Notes: generated from the sequence alone by a model not told the origin. 64,000 bases of DNA from Sphingobium sp. Z007 (GCF_900013425.1 NZ_FBXK01000005.1:62001-126000); one strand, 5' to 3'; shown: positions 8,326 through 17,377, numbered from the stretch's first letter. Translations and numbers: made by a program.

Positions 8326-8988
8326 ATGAGCAATGCCCTGGTCGTCTTCGATTGCGACGGCACGCTGGTCGATAGCCAGCACAGCATCTGCACCGCCATG
8401 ACCCGCGCGTTCGAGGACGTCAAGCTGCCGCCGCCCGATCGGCTGGCGATCCTGTCGGCGGTCGGCCTGTCGCTGCCGGTCGCGATGGCGCGGCTGCTGC
8501 CAGAGGCGGAGCCAGATTTCCACGACCATCTGGCCGGTCGCTACAAGCTGGCGTTTCAGGCGATGCGGCGCGAACAGGGGGTGCAGGAACCGCTCTATCC
8601 CGGCATCGCCGATCTGGTGGCGGAATTGGACGCGGCGGGATGGCTGCTGGGCGTGGCCACTGGCAAGTCGGACCGCGGCCTTGCCCTCTGCCTCACGCAC
8701 CATGGCATCATAGACCGGTTCGTGACGCTGCAGACCGCCGATCGCCACCCGTCCAAGCCGCATCCTTCGATGCTGCTGACCGCCATGACGGAGGCGGGCG
8801 CGACGCCCGCAACCACGGTGATGATCGGCGACACCAGCTTCGACATCGCCATGGGACTGGCCGCAGGCGTGCGCAGCATCGGTGTCGCCTGGGGCTATCA
8901 TTTGCCGGGCGAACTGGCTGTGGCGGGGGCCATGCGGTGGCGATGGACAGCGCGGACTTACGCCGCCATATCGGCGCGCCATGACTGA
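8326..8988 (+). CDS. HAD-family hydrolase, phosphoglycolate-phosphatase-like
   Basis: A 220-aa haloacid-dehalogenase hydrolase of subfamily IA. Motif I is FDCDGTLVD (nucleophile Asp9, acid/base Asp11), motif II GVATGKS, and motifs III/IV KPHPSMLL with MIGDTSFDIAMGLAAG. The cap domain lies at ~15-90. Such enzymes dephosphorylate small phosphometabolites; Gph or a close relative is a fair guess, but the substrate is not settled by sequence. I chose the ATG at 8326 because FDCDGT lies at the expected distance. It overlaps the next gene by 8 bp. Confidence 0.88.
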   Translation: MSNALVVFDCDGTLVDSQHSICTAMTRAFEDVKLPPPDRLAILSAVGLSLPVAMARLLPEAEPDFHDHLAGRYKLAFQAMRREQGVQEPLYPGIADLVAELDAAGWLLGVATGKSDRGLALCLTHHGIIDRFVTLQTADRHPSKPHPSMLLTAMTEAGATPATTVMIGDTSFDIAMGLAAGVRSIGVAWGYHLPGELAVAGAMRWRWTARTYAAISARHD

Positions 8989-9244
8989 TCGTCCGCCCGC
9001 GCCGCCGCCCAAAACCAACGCCGATTCGGTCGCCCGCCAGCGTCATTTCGCCATTGGCCTGTTCCGCCTGTCGGGCGCCTTCATCGTCATGTTCGGCTTT
9101 CTTGCTATCATGCAGCGCTTTGCCTGGGTGCAGGGCAACAACGCCAAGGCGTTTGGCGCAATCATGGTCGTCACCGGCCTGTTCCAGTTCATCGTCGTGC
9201 CGCGCCTGCTGCTGGCGCTGTTCCGTCAGAAGCCGCCGCAATGA
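8981..9244 (+). CDS. Small two-helix membrane protein
   Basis: An 87-aa protein with a proline-rich N-terminus (TDRPPAPPPKTNADSVARQR) and two hydrophobic segments (about 24-46 and 55-80). It overlaps the HAD phosphatase gene by 8 bp and the ATP12 gene by 4 bp (ATGA), so it belongs to this operon. Small proteins of this shape are often found next to ATP12-like genes in sphingomonads, but I cannot name a family or function. Confidence 0.75.
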   Translation: MTDRPPAPPPKTNADSVARQRHFAIGLFRLSGAFIVMFGFLAIMQRFAWVQGNNAKAFGAIMVVTGLFQFIVVPRLLLALFRQKPPQ

Positions 9245-9936
9245 AGCGTTTCTACAAGGACGTGACCGTGGTCGCGGAAGAGGGTGGCTTCGCCATTAGG
9301 CTGGACGGCCGCGCGGTCCGCACGCCTGCCCGCGCGCTGCTGGCGCTGCCCACGCCGTTGCTGGCCGAAGCGGTCGCGCAGGAATGGCGGGCGCAGGGCG
9401 AGACGGTCGATCCCGCCACCATGCCGATGACCGGCCTCGCCAATGCCGCGATCGACCATGTCGCGCCCAAGCGCGCCGCCTTTGCCGAAGGGGTCGCGCA
9501 ATATGCCCAAACCGACCTGCTCTGCTATCGCGCCGAAGCGCCCGCGCCGCTGGTCGCGCGGCAGGCGGCGATGTGGGAGCCGCTGCTCGACTGGGCGCGG
9601 GCGCGCTACGACGTGACCTTCGCGGTGACAGAGGGGATCATCCCGGTGCCGCAGCCGCCCGAAACGCTCGCCCGGCTGGCGGCGGCGGTCGCGGCTTCCG
9701 ATCCCTTCACGCTGGTCGGCCTGTCGACTTTGGTGTCGCTCAGCGGATCGCTGGTCTGCGGGCTGGCGATTGTCGAGGGCGGGCATGATATCGACCGGGT
9801 GTGGCAGGCGGCCGAAATCGATGAGGCCTGGCAGGTTGAACTCTGGGGCGAAGACGCGTTGGCCGCCGAAGCCAAAGCGCGGCGCACGGCGGATTTCGCC
9901 ATGGCCGCCGCCTTCTGCGCGATGAGCTGTCCCTGA
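9241..9936 (+). CDS. ATP12-family F1-ATPase assembly chaperone
   Basis: A 231-aa protein homologous to mitochondrial ATP12, which holds the F1 alpha subunit before assembly with beta. Recognisable sequence includes MKRFYKDVTVV, the conserved LDGRAVRTPARALLALPT near residue 20, QTDLLCYRAEAP in the middle, and LVGLSTLVSLSGSLVCGLAI followed by AWQVELWGEDALA near the end. Length is normal for alphaproteobacteria. The ATG overlaps the previous stop by 4 bp, ending the run of five genes that begins with crcB. Confidence 0.9.
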   Translation: MKRFYKDVTVVAEEGGFAIRLDGRAVRTPARALLALPTPLLAEAVAQEWRAQGETVDPATMPMTGLANAAIDHVAPKRAAFAEGVAQYAQTDLLCYRAEAPAPLVARQAAMWEPLLDWARARYDVTFAVTEGIIPVPQPPETLARLAAAVAASDPFTLVGLSTLVSLSGSLVCGLAIVEGGHDIDRVWQAAEIDEAWQVELWGEDALAAEAKARRTADFAMAAAFCAMSCP

Positions 9937-10035
9937 ATTTGGCGGAACCGGGGCGTCGCTTCGTTCATTCTGTCGCCAGCACGGACAGTCTATGTCCGGC
10001 CCCAATCCCGCTTCCCCGATGAAGGAGACCAGAGC

Positions 10036-10821
10036 TTGGCCCCGACGCTCGCAAAACCTGCCCTGACGGCGCTGCTTGCCCTATCTGCGGCGCTCACATC
10101 CCCGGGGCTGGCGCAGCAGACCCCCGATGCCCCGCCGCCCGAAGCGCCGCCGGTCGAGGAGGCCGCCCCTGCTGCGCCCGCGCCGGTCGCCCGCGATCTC
10201 ACGTCAGCGGAAATTGCGGCGTTCAATGCGGCCGTGACCGACTTCACCGCCGGGCAGGCCGCGCAGCAGAAGGGTGACAATGCCGGCGCAGTCGCCAAAT
10301 ATGACGCCGCGCTGCCAGCGATCCGCACCGCGGTGGAGGCCGATCCGGCCAAGGGCGACAATGTCAATTTCCTCGCCAACGCGCTCTATGCCGATGCGGC
10401 CGCCTATGGCGCGCTGGGCCAGATCGACAAGGTGATCGCGCTCTACGCTGAATCCCTGCCGCACTGGCGCAAGGTGGTGGAGGCCAAGCCCGCCGACGCC
10501 GCCAGCCGCAACATCCTGGCCGGCATCCTGATCCAGATGGGCAACCAGGCGCTAAGAGACCATGACCGTGGCGCGGCTGACCCTCATTATGAGGAAGCGC
10601 TGACCCTGGCGCGCCAGACCGTGACGGACCAGCCGGGTGACGCGATCAGCAAGAATGTGCTGCTGTCCGCGCTGATCGGCGCCAGTCAGACTTCGACCGA
10701 AGAAGGGCTGCGCGACGAAGCCATCAGCATGGGCAAGGCGATGATGGCCGACGGCACGATCGACGCCATGAACAAACCCTCGATCGAGACGATGACGGGG
10801 CCTGCGGGGACGGTGGGGTAA
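10036..10821 (+). CDS. Secreted TPR-repeat protein
   Basis: A 261-aa protein with a signal peptide (about 1-26, cleavage after GLAQQ-like Ala-rich end), a Pro/Ala-rich linker (QQTPDAPPPEAPPVEEAAPA) and tetratricopeptide-like helices from ~55 to 235, for example AAQQKGDNAGAVAKYDAALP. It is probably periplasmic and may act as a scaffold. The start is TTG at 10036, backed by AAGGAG at 10022-10027; a nearby ATG at 10019 is out of frame. No partner can be named from context. Confidence 0.75.
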   Translation: MAPTLAKPALTALLALSAALTSPGLAQQTPDAPPPEAPPVEEAAPAAPAPVARDLTSAEIAAFNAAVTDFTAGQAAQQKGDNAGAVAKYDAALPAIRTAVEADPAKGDNVNFLANALYADAAAYGALGQIDKVIALYAESLPHWRKVVEAKPADAASRNILAGILIQMGNQALRDHDRGAADPHYEEALTLARQTVTDQPGDAISKNVLLSALIGASQTSTEEGLRDEAISMGKAMMADGTIDAMNKPSIETMTGPAGTVG

Positions 10822-10857
10822 TCATCCTCCCGCAGATCGCGGGCGGGGTCTGGCGCG

Positions 10858-11544
10858 TCAGCCGTTTCCGATTTTGTCGGCATACAGCATGCGCCCCGGC
10901 CCCAGCATGCCCAGCACCTGCGGCACGATATGGGGGGCGACCGCAAAGCAGCCTTCGGAACGGCCGCATTTGCCCCAGGCGGCGACATGATCCTCGCTCA
11001 CATAGTCCGCGCCATGGATGACGATAGCGCGCGGCTCGGCATTGTTGTTCTGCGGGTCAAGGCCCAGCAGGCGCATCGACCGCCCATGCTGGCCGAAATA
11101 CATGTCGCCGGTCTTGAACGCGCCGGACGAACTGGCGAGCGAATTAAACTCATTCGAAAAGCTGTGCAGCCAGCCGGAATGGTCTGGGTCCGACCCGCGA
11201 CCATGCGACACCAGATAGCTGCTGGTCTGTCCGCCGATCAGATCGACGATATGCATGCGCGGGTTTTTCGACGGGGCGTCGAAATCAACGATCGCGAGCC
11301 GGTCGCGCAGGGCAAAGGCGTCGGCATGTCGGTCGAGCGCTGCCTTCGCCCGCTCCAGCAGCGCCGCATAGGGTTTCCGAGCCACAGCGGCGGGTGTGGC
11401 GGGCACCGTGGGCGCGGGCGGAACCGCAGCCGGACTCAATGGTTCAGGCCCTGTCGAGGACAGCGCGGCGCGACCCATGCTGTCCGACAGAAACGAAAAG
11501 GCGAGTCCGCTTAACGCGAACTTCGTAAAATTGCGGCGATCCAT
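10858..11544 (-). CDS. Murein L,D-transpeptidase catalytic domain protein (YkuD_2)
   Basis: A 228-aa exported protein of the L,D-transpeptidase-like family, which acts on peptidoglycan in the periplasm. The N-terminus DRRNFTKFAL fits a twin-arginine signal. Catalytic elements are the His of IVIHGADY (about 177) and Cys199 in SEGCFAV. A Pro/Ala linker covers ~35-55. Length is normal. It lies in a leftward cluster of envelope genes downstream of a larger L,D-transpeptidase and a small lipoprotein, suggesting a shared cell-wall role; a separate transcript is possible given the 53-bp gap. Confidence 0.87.
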   Translation of the reverse strand: MDRRNFTKFALSGLAFSFLSDSMGRAALSSTGPEPLSPAAVPPAPTVPATPAAVARKPYAALLERAKAALDRHADAFALRDRLAIVDFDAPSKNPRMHIVDLIGGQTSSYLVSHGRGSDPDHSGWLHSFSNEFNSLASSSGAFKTGDMYFGQHGRSMRLLGLDPQNNNAEPRAIVIHGADYVSEDHVAAWGKCGRSEGCFAVAPHIVPQVLGMLGPGRMLYADKIGNG

Positions 11545-11597
11545 AGATCGTCATATAGCAAAGCCGACGCCCCGGTCCAAGACCAGGGCGTGCACCG

Positions 11598-11912
11598 TTA
11601 CTCGCCCGTCTTGCTCGCTTCGTCCGCAGGCTGGCTCTGTTCGCCGCCTTCGGGCAAGCGCGATGTCATGCCGGTCGCTTCCGCATCATCCTGAATCTGT
11701 TGCTGTTCCGACACCGAAGGCGGAGGCGCGGCCGGAGTCGCGGCGGCATTGTTCTGCAATTCGGGCAGTGGCGCTTCGGGTTCGGGCACGTCCACATTTT
11801 CGACCGGCGGCTCGACCAACTCGTTGGTGACGGACGGGGTGTCCTCTTCCTTCTTGCCGCAGGCGGAGAGGAGAAGAGCGCCGGCGAGGGCGGCTAAAGC
11901 AAATTTGCGCAT
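11598..11912 (-). CDS. Small lipoprotein, acidic/proline-rich
   Basis: A 104-aa predicted lipoprotein. The lipobox LLSAC ends at Cys18, followed by GKKEED. The mature part is low-complexity and rich in Glu, Pro, Ala and Gln (VEPPVENVDVPEPEAPLPEL), with no recognisable fold. Its start lies 4 bp after the stop of the L,D-transpeptidase gene at 11916, so the two are very likely co-transcribed. It may be a periplasmic or outer-membrane spacer or anchor; no function is assignable. Confidence 0.7.
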   Translation of the reverse strand: MRKFALAALAGALLLSACGKKEEDTPSVTNELVEPPVENVDVPEPEAPLPELQNNAAATPAAPPPSVSEQQQIQDDAEATGMTSRLPEGGEQSQPADEASKTGE

Positions 11913-11915
11913 GGA

Positions 11916-13364
11916 TCAGTCCTTCGATGCGATAGCGGGAGAGGGGGCAGCGGTGGGATCAAGGCGGCGGCTGGACGCTTCGATCTTCTGCGCGAGCAGC
12001 TTGTCCCAGCCATAGGGGTCGGCGCGGAAGCTGACAGTGCCGTTATTGCCGGCAAAGGCTGTCCAGTAGAGCAGATAGACCGCGACTTGACTGGGCAGCG
12101 ACACGCGTTGGGTCTTGCCTTCGTCGATCAGCGTCTGGATATGTCCGTTCAGATTGGGATCGGCCGCAACCATCCGTTCGGCCAGCGCCACCGGCTTTTC
12201 CAGTCGGATGCAGCCATGGCTGGCGAGCCGGTCGTAGCTGGAGAATTTCCCCCGCGACGGCGTGTCGTGCAGATAGACGGCGAAGGGATTGTTGAAGTCG
12301 AACTTCAGGCGGCCCAACGCACTATTCGGCCCAGCCGGCTGGACGATGCGCTCGCCGCCTTCGGGCGTCTTGACGATCTTATAGCCCTGCCGCGCCAGCG
12401 CCGCGCGCCCCTTGGGGAACAACTCCCGCTTGGCGATCGACATCGGCACGTTCCAGGGCGGATTGACGACGATCGAATGGATGCTGGACGTCAGCATCGG
12501 CGTTTGATTGGTCGGGCTGCCAGTGACGGCGCGCATCGACGTGACCGGCTGGTCGCCCTCGAACACCGTCAGCACGGCGGCGGCGATGTTTACCTGCACG
12601 CGGTCGACCGGCAGGCTGCGCGGCATCCAGCGCCAGCGCTCCATATTGGCCATGATCGCGGCGATGCGATCGTCCACGCCAACATTGAGCGCTTCCAATG
12701 TGCGCACCCCAAGCGTGCCGGTGGGTTCGAGGCCATAGCGGCGCTGGGCGCGCTGGATCACATCGACCAGCTTTTCATTCTGCGTGACGCTGGGGTCTTC
12801 CAGCGCGATGCGGGCGCGGACGACATCGGGTGCCGACGACGCAGTCAGCGTCGGCCAGCCGCCCTTGTCGCGGATCGCCTCATAGCGCGCCAGGCCCTTG
12901 CGCAGCGTGTCATAGCCCGACCAGGGCGGGGTCAGGCCAGCCGACCATTGCGCCAGCCGATTTTCGCTCACCGCCTTGGCCAGGCCGGGACGCGGGTCGA
13001 AAGCGGCCGGGCGCAGCGCCCAGACCTCCAGAAAGTCTGCGGTATCCACCCGGCCGGTGCTGAGCGCCTTGGCCCGGTCGAGCAGGGCGCTGACCAGCGC
13101 CTCGCCGCGCAGCGAGCCGCTCGCCTTCTGCCGCGCCATCAGGCCCTGCGCCGCGCCGTTCTTCAGCCAGTCATTGGCCCAGGCTTCCTGCGCCGGGGAC
13201 AGCGCTGGAATCGGCACCGGCGGCGGTGGGGCCGGGATGGGCTGGACAGTGGGCGCGGGTAATGTAGGCGCGATGGCGGGGGGCGGGGTTTGGGCGATGG
13301 TGGGCACCGCCGCTACGCCAAGCAGCGCCAGCAGCGGGATACGGATCAGATGGGAACGGTTCAT
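11916..13364 (-). CDS. L,D-transpeptidase of the YcbB/LdtD type
   Basis: A 482-aa exported enzyme that would make 3-3 cross-links or attach proteins to peptidoglycan. It has an N-terminal signal peptide (to about residue 24, VPTIAQ), a Pro-rich linker, a scaffold region, a peptidoglycan-binding stretch (RYGLEPTGTLGVRTLEALNV) and a YkuD catalytic domain with VYLHDTPSR and SHGCIRLEKP, catalytic Cys385. VVNPPWNVP is typical of the LdtD branch. Length is somewhat shorter than E. coli LdtD. It heads the operon with the small lipoprotein gene and is divergent from the deacetylase-like gene at 13421. Confidence 0.92.
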   Translation of the reverse strand: MNRSHLIRIPLLALLGVAAVPTIAQTPPPAIAPTLPAPTVQPIPAPPPPVPIPALSPAQEAWANDWLKNGAAQGLMARQKASGSLRGEALVSALLDRAKALSTGRVDTADFLEVWALRPAAFDPRPGLAKAVSENRLAQWSAGLTPPWSGYDTLRKGLARYEAIRDKGGWPTLTASSAPDVVRARIALEDPSVTQNEKLVDVIQRAQRRYGLEPTGTLGVRTLEALNVGVDDRIAAIMANMERWRWMPRSLPVDRVQVNIAAAVLTVFEGDQPVTSMRAVTGSPTNQTPMLTSSIHSIVVNPPWNVPMSIAKRELFPKGRAALARQGYKIVKTPEGGERIVQPAGPNSALGRLKFDFNNPFAVYLHDTPSRGKFSSYDRLASHGCIRLEKPVALAERMVAADPNLNGHIQTLIDEGKTQRVSLPSQVAVYLLYWTAFAGNNGTVSFRADPYGWDKLLAQKIEASSRRLDPTAAPSPAIASKD

Positions 13365-13420
13365 GCTGGACCAGATAGCGCAAAGCCGCCACGGTTCAAA
13401 TCGCGATAGCGGAAAAGATC

Positions 13421-14317
13421 ATGCTGCACGTTGTTCACCATCCTGCCTATGTCTCCCCTGCAACAGATGGCAGCCGTTTTCGTTTCGACAAATATGGCTT
13501 GGTGATGGACGCGCTGCGCGAAAGTGGCGTGGATTTGCAGACCGTTGAGCCTGTGCCAATGCCGCGCGCCTGGATCGAGGCGGTGCATGATCCCGCCTAT
13601 GTCGAGGAAGTCATGACCCTGACGGTGCCGCCCGAAAAAGCGCGGCGGATCGGCTTTGCGGTGACGGAACGTGTCATGCGCCGGTCGATCCTGTCGCCCG
13701 GCGGAACCTGGGCGGCGGCGAAGCTGGCGATGGTCCATGGCTATGCCGCCAATGCCGCGGGCGGCAGCCATCATGCGCTGCATGATACGGGCGCGGGCTA
13801 TTGCGTGTTCAACGACCTCGCCATCGCGGCGAATCGGTTGATCGCCGAGCGCGACGCGGCGCGCGTCCTGATCCTTGATCTCGACGTGCATCAGGGGGAT
13901 GGCACCGCGTCGCTGCTGGCGGGGCGCAGCGACATCTTCACCCTGTCGATCCATGCGGAAAAGAATTTTCCGGTCAGGAAGGCGCGCTCGACGCTCGACA
14001 TCGGGCTGGAGGATGGAACGGGCGACGCCGCCTATCTTGCGGCGCTGACCGATGTGCTGCCGCGCGTGCTCGACGATTTCGCACCGGATATGATCCTGTA
14101 CCAGGCTGGTGTCGATCCGCATGAGGAGGACCGTCTGGGCCGATTGGCGCTCACCGAAGCCGGACTGGAGGCGCGCGATCGCTATGTCATGCGGCAGGCG
14201 CGGGCGCGCGGCGTGCCGCTCGCTAGCACCATGGGCGGCGGCTATGGCGAGGATCGCATGGCGATCGCCCGCCGTCACGCCGCCTGCATGATCGCGCTGG
14301 CGCAGGAAGCGGCTTAG
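13421..14317 (+). CDS. Histone-deacetylase-family amidohydrolase
   Basis: A 298-aa member of the zinc-dependent HDAC/acetoin-utilisation (AcuC/HDLP) family, which removes acyl groups from amines such as acetyl-polyamines or acetyl-lysine. Visible are the active-site His pair (His117, His118 in GGSHHALHD), the zinc motif [11 protein letters not shown] (Asp153/Asp155/His157), the second zinc Asp in [14 protein letters not shown], and the glycine-rich end TMGGGYGE. The catalytic Tyr region is reduced to this GGGY, as usual for short bacterial members. The substrate is unknown. Its 3' end overlaps the convergent gene by 4 bp. Confidence 0.93.
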   Translation: MLHVVHHPAYVSPATDGSRFRFDKYGLVMDALRESGVDLQTVEPVPMPRAWIEAVHDPAYVEEVMTLTVPPEKARRIGFAVTERVMRRSILSPGGTWAAAKLAMVHGYAANAAGGSHHALHDTGAGYCVFNDLAIAANRLIAERDAARVLILDLDVHQGDGTASLLAGRSDIFTLSIHAEKNFPVRKARSTLDIGLEDGTGDAAYLAALTDVLPRVLDDFAPDMILYQAGVDPHEEDRLGRLALTEAGLEARDRYVMRQARARGVPLASTMGGGYGEDRMAIARRHAACMIALAQEAA

Positions 14318-14895
14318 TGCAGCGACCCGACGCCGGCCGCAGCCACGGCCGCCTCGGCCTTCGTCTCCATCAGCTTCGCCGCGATCAGGCCGGCAAGCGC
14401 CAGCGCCACGAAATCGCTGAAGGCGAGATAGAGGATATAGCCCCAGGGCGCATGGTTGAACACGGCCTGGCCGACATGAAGCCATAGCACGGCCGCCAGC
14501 GCGAACAGGATGGTGACGCGGGCGCGGCTGGCGAAATCCGTGAGCGCGAAGCGCAGCGCCAGGGCGATCACCACGCCCACGATCAGCGCCAGGATCAGCC
14601 CGCCGATCAGCGCGCTGCTGTCCATTACCGGAAAACCGCCTTCATTGTAGAAGATTTGGGCGACTGGCCCCTTGCCGTAAAGGACCGTGCCCTGCGCCGT
14701 GGCGGGGTCTGGAATGACATAGACGCCGGTGCCCGTCTGGGTCAGCGCCTGCGCCATCGCGGCCTGCAGGTTGGCGCTGGCCTGTTCGTCAGTGCGGCTC
14801 AAGGCCAAGGCGGACAAGGGCGTGCCCCAAAAGATGAAGCCGGTAATGAAGATCGCAAGGCCGCCCAGAAGGCCGCCGACAAGAGCGCGTACCAT
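14314..14895 (-). CDS. Hypothetical membrane protein, 193 aa
   Basis: The first segment ([21 protein letters not shown]) and three later hydrophobic segments place this in the inner membrane. A ~65-residue loop (about 33-95) between segments one and two is probably periplasmic. I do not recognise a named family with confidence, although small multi-pass proteins like this occur widely in sphingomonads. It stands alone, about 65 bp from hisE. No function is assignable. Confidence 0.7.
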   Translation of the reverse strand: MVRALVGGLLGGLAIFITGFIFWGTPLSALALSRTDEQASANLQAAMAQALTQTGTGVYVIPDPATAQGTVLYGKGPVAQIFYNEGGFPVMDSSALIGGLILALIVGVVIALALRFALTDFASRARVTILFALAAVLWLHVGQAVFNHAPWGYILYLAFSDFVALALAGLIAAKLMETKAEAAVAAAGVGSLH

Positions 14896-14961
14896 GATGT
14901 CTCCCCCTTTTCCCTAATATGAAGCTGACGCATCAACGCAGGGCGGGCAACATCTTTCCCG

Positions 14962-15291
14962 TCAGTCTTTCGCCCGCGCGGCCTTTTCGGCGATGCCCGA
15001 CAGGCCTTCGCGCCGGTCAAGCTCGTCCAGCACCGCGTCGAACGGTATGTCGAGATCGCGCAGCAGCAGCAGCAGGTGGAATAGCAGGTCGGCGCTTTCG
15101 CCGATCACCTCTTTGCGATCGCCCGCCAGGGCGGCGATGACCGTTTCGACCGCTTCCTCGCCAACCTTCTGCGCGATCTTGGCGCGGCCCTTGGCGCTCA
15201 GCTTGGCGACATAGGACACCGACGGGTCGGCGCTGCGCCGACGACGGATGGTCTGTTCCAGGGTGTGAAGGGTCGCGCGCATGGGCTGCAT
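14962..15291 (-). CDS. hisE: Phosphoribosyl-ATP pyrophosphatase
   Basis: HisE carries out the second step of histidine synthesis, removing pyrophosphate from phosphoribosyl-ATP. The 109-aa product has the family helices KVGEEAVETVIAALAGD and ESADLLFHLLLLL, with the Glu residues that bind magnesium. Length is normal. It is the last his gene in this leftward cluster, separated from hisF by a PEP-CTERM protein gene. Possible starts further upstream are not supported by conservation. Confidence 0.94.
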   Translation of the reverse strand: MQPMRATLHTLEQTIRRRRSADPSVSYVAKLSAKGRAKIAQKVGEEAVETVIAALAGDRKEVIGESADLLFHLLLLLRDLDIPFDAVLDELDRREGLSGIAEKAARAKD

Positions 15292-15321
15292 GAAGCGTTC
15301 CGGGCGCGACCCGTCAATCGA

Positions 15322-15603
15322 TTATTTGCGCTTGCGGCCCGCAAAGAACATGCGGCCGGCCAATACGGCCGCGCCCATGCCGAACAGCGCCATCTGTTCG
15401 GGCTCCGGGACCGGCGTGGGCGTGCCGCCCGACGAACCGGTGGAACCGCCGCTGGTGGAACCGCCCGTGCTGGTGGAGCCGCCGCTGGACGATCCGCCGC
15501 ACTTACCGAACCAGCACCAGAAGGTGGCGTTGGCGGGCGCCGGAACGGCAGCGCCCATGAGACCGGCGGCACCGGCCATGAGAAGCATTTTAGGAAGTTT
15601 CAT
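15322..15603 (-). CDS. PEP-CTERM sorting-domain protein
   Basis: A 93-aa secreted protein with an N-terminal signal peptide (about 1-26), a short Cys-containing stretch (TFWCWFGKCGG), a Gly/Ser/Thr repeat linker (about 38-60) and a C-terminal sorting signal: VPEPEQ at 65-70, a hydrophobic helix and the basic tail AGRKRK. This tripartite end is recognised by an exosortase (EpsH/XrtA) in other bacteria, which cuts and processes such proteins during export. No exosortase gene is in this window. Its place between hisF and hisE has no obvious metabolic reason. Confidence 0.85.
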   Translation of the reverse strand: MKLPKMLLMAGAAGLMGAAVPAPANATFWCWFGKCGGSSSGGSTSTGGSTSGGSTGSSGGTPTPVPEPEQMALFGMGAAVLAGRMFFAGRKRK

Positions 15604-15765
15604 ATCAAGTCACCCCGTTTTTGCGTCGAACCTGTGATGGTTTAACGCGACCCGCACGTGGTTAAGCAGGGTTCGTGCCATGGGGCGTATTTCCCCCTAT
15701 TTTAGCGGAATATAATGGTTAACACCCAGTCCGACATCATGGTTACTGTAAAGTAAATCGACGTT

Positions 15766-16530
15766 TCACGCCGACCGCACCGGCACGCCTGCGGCTGCCA
15801 GCGCGCGACGGGCTTCGCCGATCGTGTGCTCGCCGAAATGGAAGATGGAGGCCGCCAGCACCGCGCTGGCGTGGCCCTGCACCACGCCTTCGACCAGATG
15901 GTCGAGCGTGCCGACGCCGCCGCTGGCGATGACCGGGATCGATACCGCGTCGGCGATGGCGCGGGTGAGCGCCAGGTCGTATCCCTGCTTGGTGCCGTCC
16001 CCGTCCATCGAGGTGACGAGCAGTTCGCCTGCGCCCAGATGGGCCAGACGCAAAGCATGTTCCAGGGCATCAATGCCGGTCGGCTGACGCCCTCCATGAG
16101 TGAAGATCTCCCAGCGATTGTCGCCCACTTTACGCGCATCGACGGACCCGACGATGCACTGGCTGCCGAAGCGGTCGGCTATGTCGGCGACCAGTTCGGG
16201 CCGCGCGACCGCCGCGCTGTTGACCGCGACCTTGTCTGCGCCAGCGAGCAGCAGCGCGCGCGCATCCTCCGGCGTGCGCACCCCGCCACCCACGGTAACG
16301 GGCATGAAGCACACCTCAGCGGTGCGGCGCACCACGTCCAATATGGTGCCGCGTGCTTCTTGGGTGGCTGTAATATCGAGGAAGCAGAGTTCGTCCGCCC
16401 CGGCCGCATCATAAAGTCGAGCCTGCTCGACCGGGTCGCCGGCGTCCTTGAGGTCCACGAAATTGACGCCCTTGACCACCCGCCCATTGGCGACGTCGAG
16501 GCAGGGGATTACACGGGTGCGGACGGTCAT
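15766..16530 (-). CDS. hisF: Imidazole glycerol phosphate synthase, cyclase subunit
   Basis: HisF uses ammonia from HisH to turn PRFAR into imidazole glycerol phosphate and AICAR. The (beta/alpha)8 barrel of 254 aa has the catalytic Asp in [14 protein letters not shown] and the second in [10 protein letters not shown], plus phosphate loops (GGGVRT, ASGGVG). I start at 16530 ([12 protein letters not shown]), the usual N-terminus; an upstream ATG at 16548 would add six residues that belong to a repeat region. A REP-like inverted repeat separates it from hisA. Confidence 0.96.
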   Translation of the reverse strand: MTVRTRVIPCLDVANGRVVKGVNFVDLKDAGDPVEQARLYDAAGADELCFLDITATQEARGTILDVVRRTAEVCFMPVTVGGGVRTPEDARALLLAGADKVAVNSAAVARPELVADIADRFGSQCIVGSVDARKVGDNRWEIFTHGGRQPTGIDALEHALRLAHLGAGELLVTSMDGDGTKQGYDLALTRAIADAVSIPVIASGGVGTLDHLVEGVVQGHASAVLAASIFHFGEHTIGEARRALAAAGVPVRSA

Positions 16531-16545
16531 GCGACTGGTTCCCAA

Positions 16546-16625
16546 CATCCGTTCGTTTCGAGCGAAGTCGAGAAACGCAGACGCAGCGCCGGCCGCTTCT
16601 CGACTTCGCGCGAAGCGAACGGATG
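16546..16625. repeat. REP-like inverted repeat between hisA and hisF
   Basis: Two 29-bp arms (16546-16574 and 16597-16625) are inverted copies with two mismatches. The arms carry CCGTTCGTTTCGAGCGAAGT and its complement. The same unit recurs at 32628-32720, and half a unit lies at 17383-17403. In an mRNA it would form a long hairpin inside the his operon. Confidence 0.85.
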
Positions 16626-16639
16626 GTATTTTACGCTAT

Positions 16640-17377
16640 TCACGCCGCCGCCTTGGCGACCGCCAGCGCGGTCTTGAGATCCAGCCGCCCGTCATAGAGC
16701 GCGCGCCCGGTGATGACGCCTTCGATCCCGTCCTCGGTGTGCAGGCTCAATATACGGATGTCCGCAATGCCCGCCACGCCGCCGCTGGCGATCACCGGAA
16801 TGGCGGTGGCGCGGGCCAGATCGACGGTCGCATCGATATTGCAGCCCTTGAGCATTCCGTCGCGGCCGACATCGGTGAAAAGCAGCGACGCGACGCCGGC
16901 ATCCTCGAACCGGCGGGCAAGATCGATCACCGGCATGTCGGACTTTTCCGCCCAGCCATCCGTCGCGACGAAGCCGTCGCGCGCATCGACAGCTACGACA
17001 ATGCCGCCGGGAAAGTCGCGCGCCGCCGCCTTGACGAACGCAGGGTCTTTCAGCGCTGCCGTGCCGATCACGATGCGCGATACGCCCAGGTCAAACCAGC
17101 GCTCCACTGACTCCCGGTTGCGGATGCCGCCGCCCAACTGGACATGACCGGGAAAGGCCTCGACGATTTTCTCGACGGCCTGCGCATTGACGGCGTGGCC
17201 GGCAAAGCTGCCATCCAGATCGACCACATGCAGATGCTGCGCACCAGCTTCGGCGAACAGCAGCGCCTGCGCGGCGGGATCGTCGCCATAAACAGTGGCG
17301 CGATCCATATCGCCTTCGGCCAGGCGGACGACTTGGCCGTTTTTCAGGTCAATGGCGGGAAAGACGATCAGGCTCAT
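16640..17377 (-). CDS. hisA: Phosphoribosylformimino-AICAR ribotide isomerase (HisA)
   Basis: HisA opens the ribose ring of ProFAR to give PRFAR, the substrate of HisH-HisF. The 245-aa barrel has catalytic Asp10 in VFPAIDLKNGQVVRL, the second Asp in VVAVDARDG, and the phosphate loops GGGIRN and ASGGVAG. I place the start at 17377 (MSLIVFPAIDL). Upstream lies half of a REP-like repeat, and hisH ends 38 bp away. Part of the leftward hisB-yciI-hisH-hisA-hisF operon. Confidence 0.96.
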   Translation of the reverse strand: MSLIVFPAIDLKNGQVVRLAEGDMDRATVYGDDPAAQALLFAEAGAQHLHVVDLDGSFAGHAVNAQAVEKIVEAFPGHVQLGGGIRNRESVERWFDLGVSRIVIGTAALKDPAFVKAAARDFPGGIVVAVDARDGFVATDGWAEKSDMPVIDLARRFEDAGVASLLFTDVGRDGMLKGCNIDATVDLARATAIPVIASGGVAGIADIRILSLHTEDGIEGVITGRALYDGRLDLKTALAVAKAAA

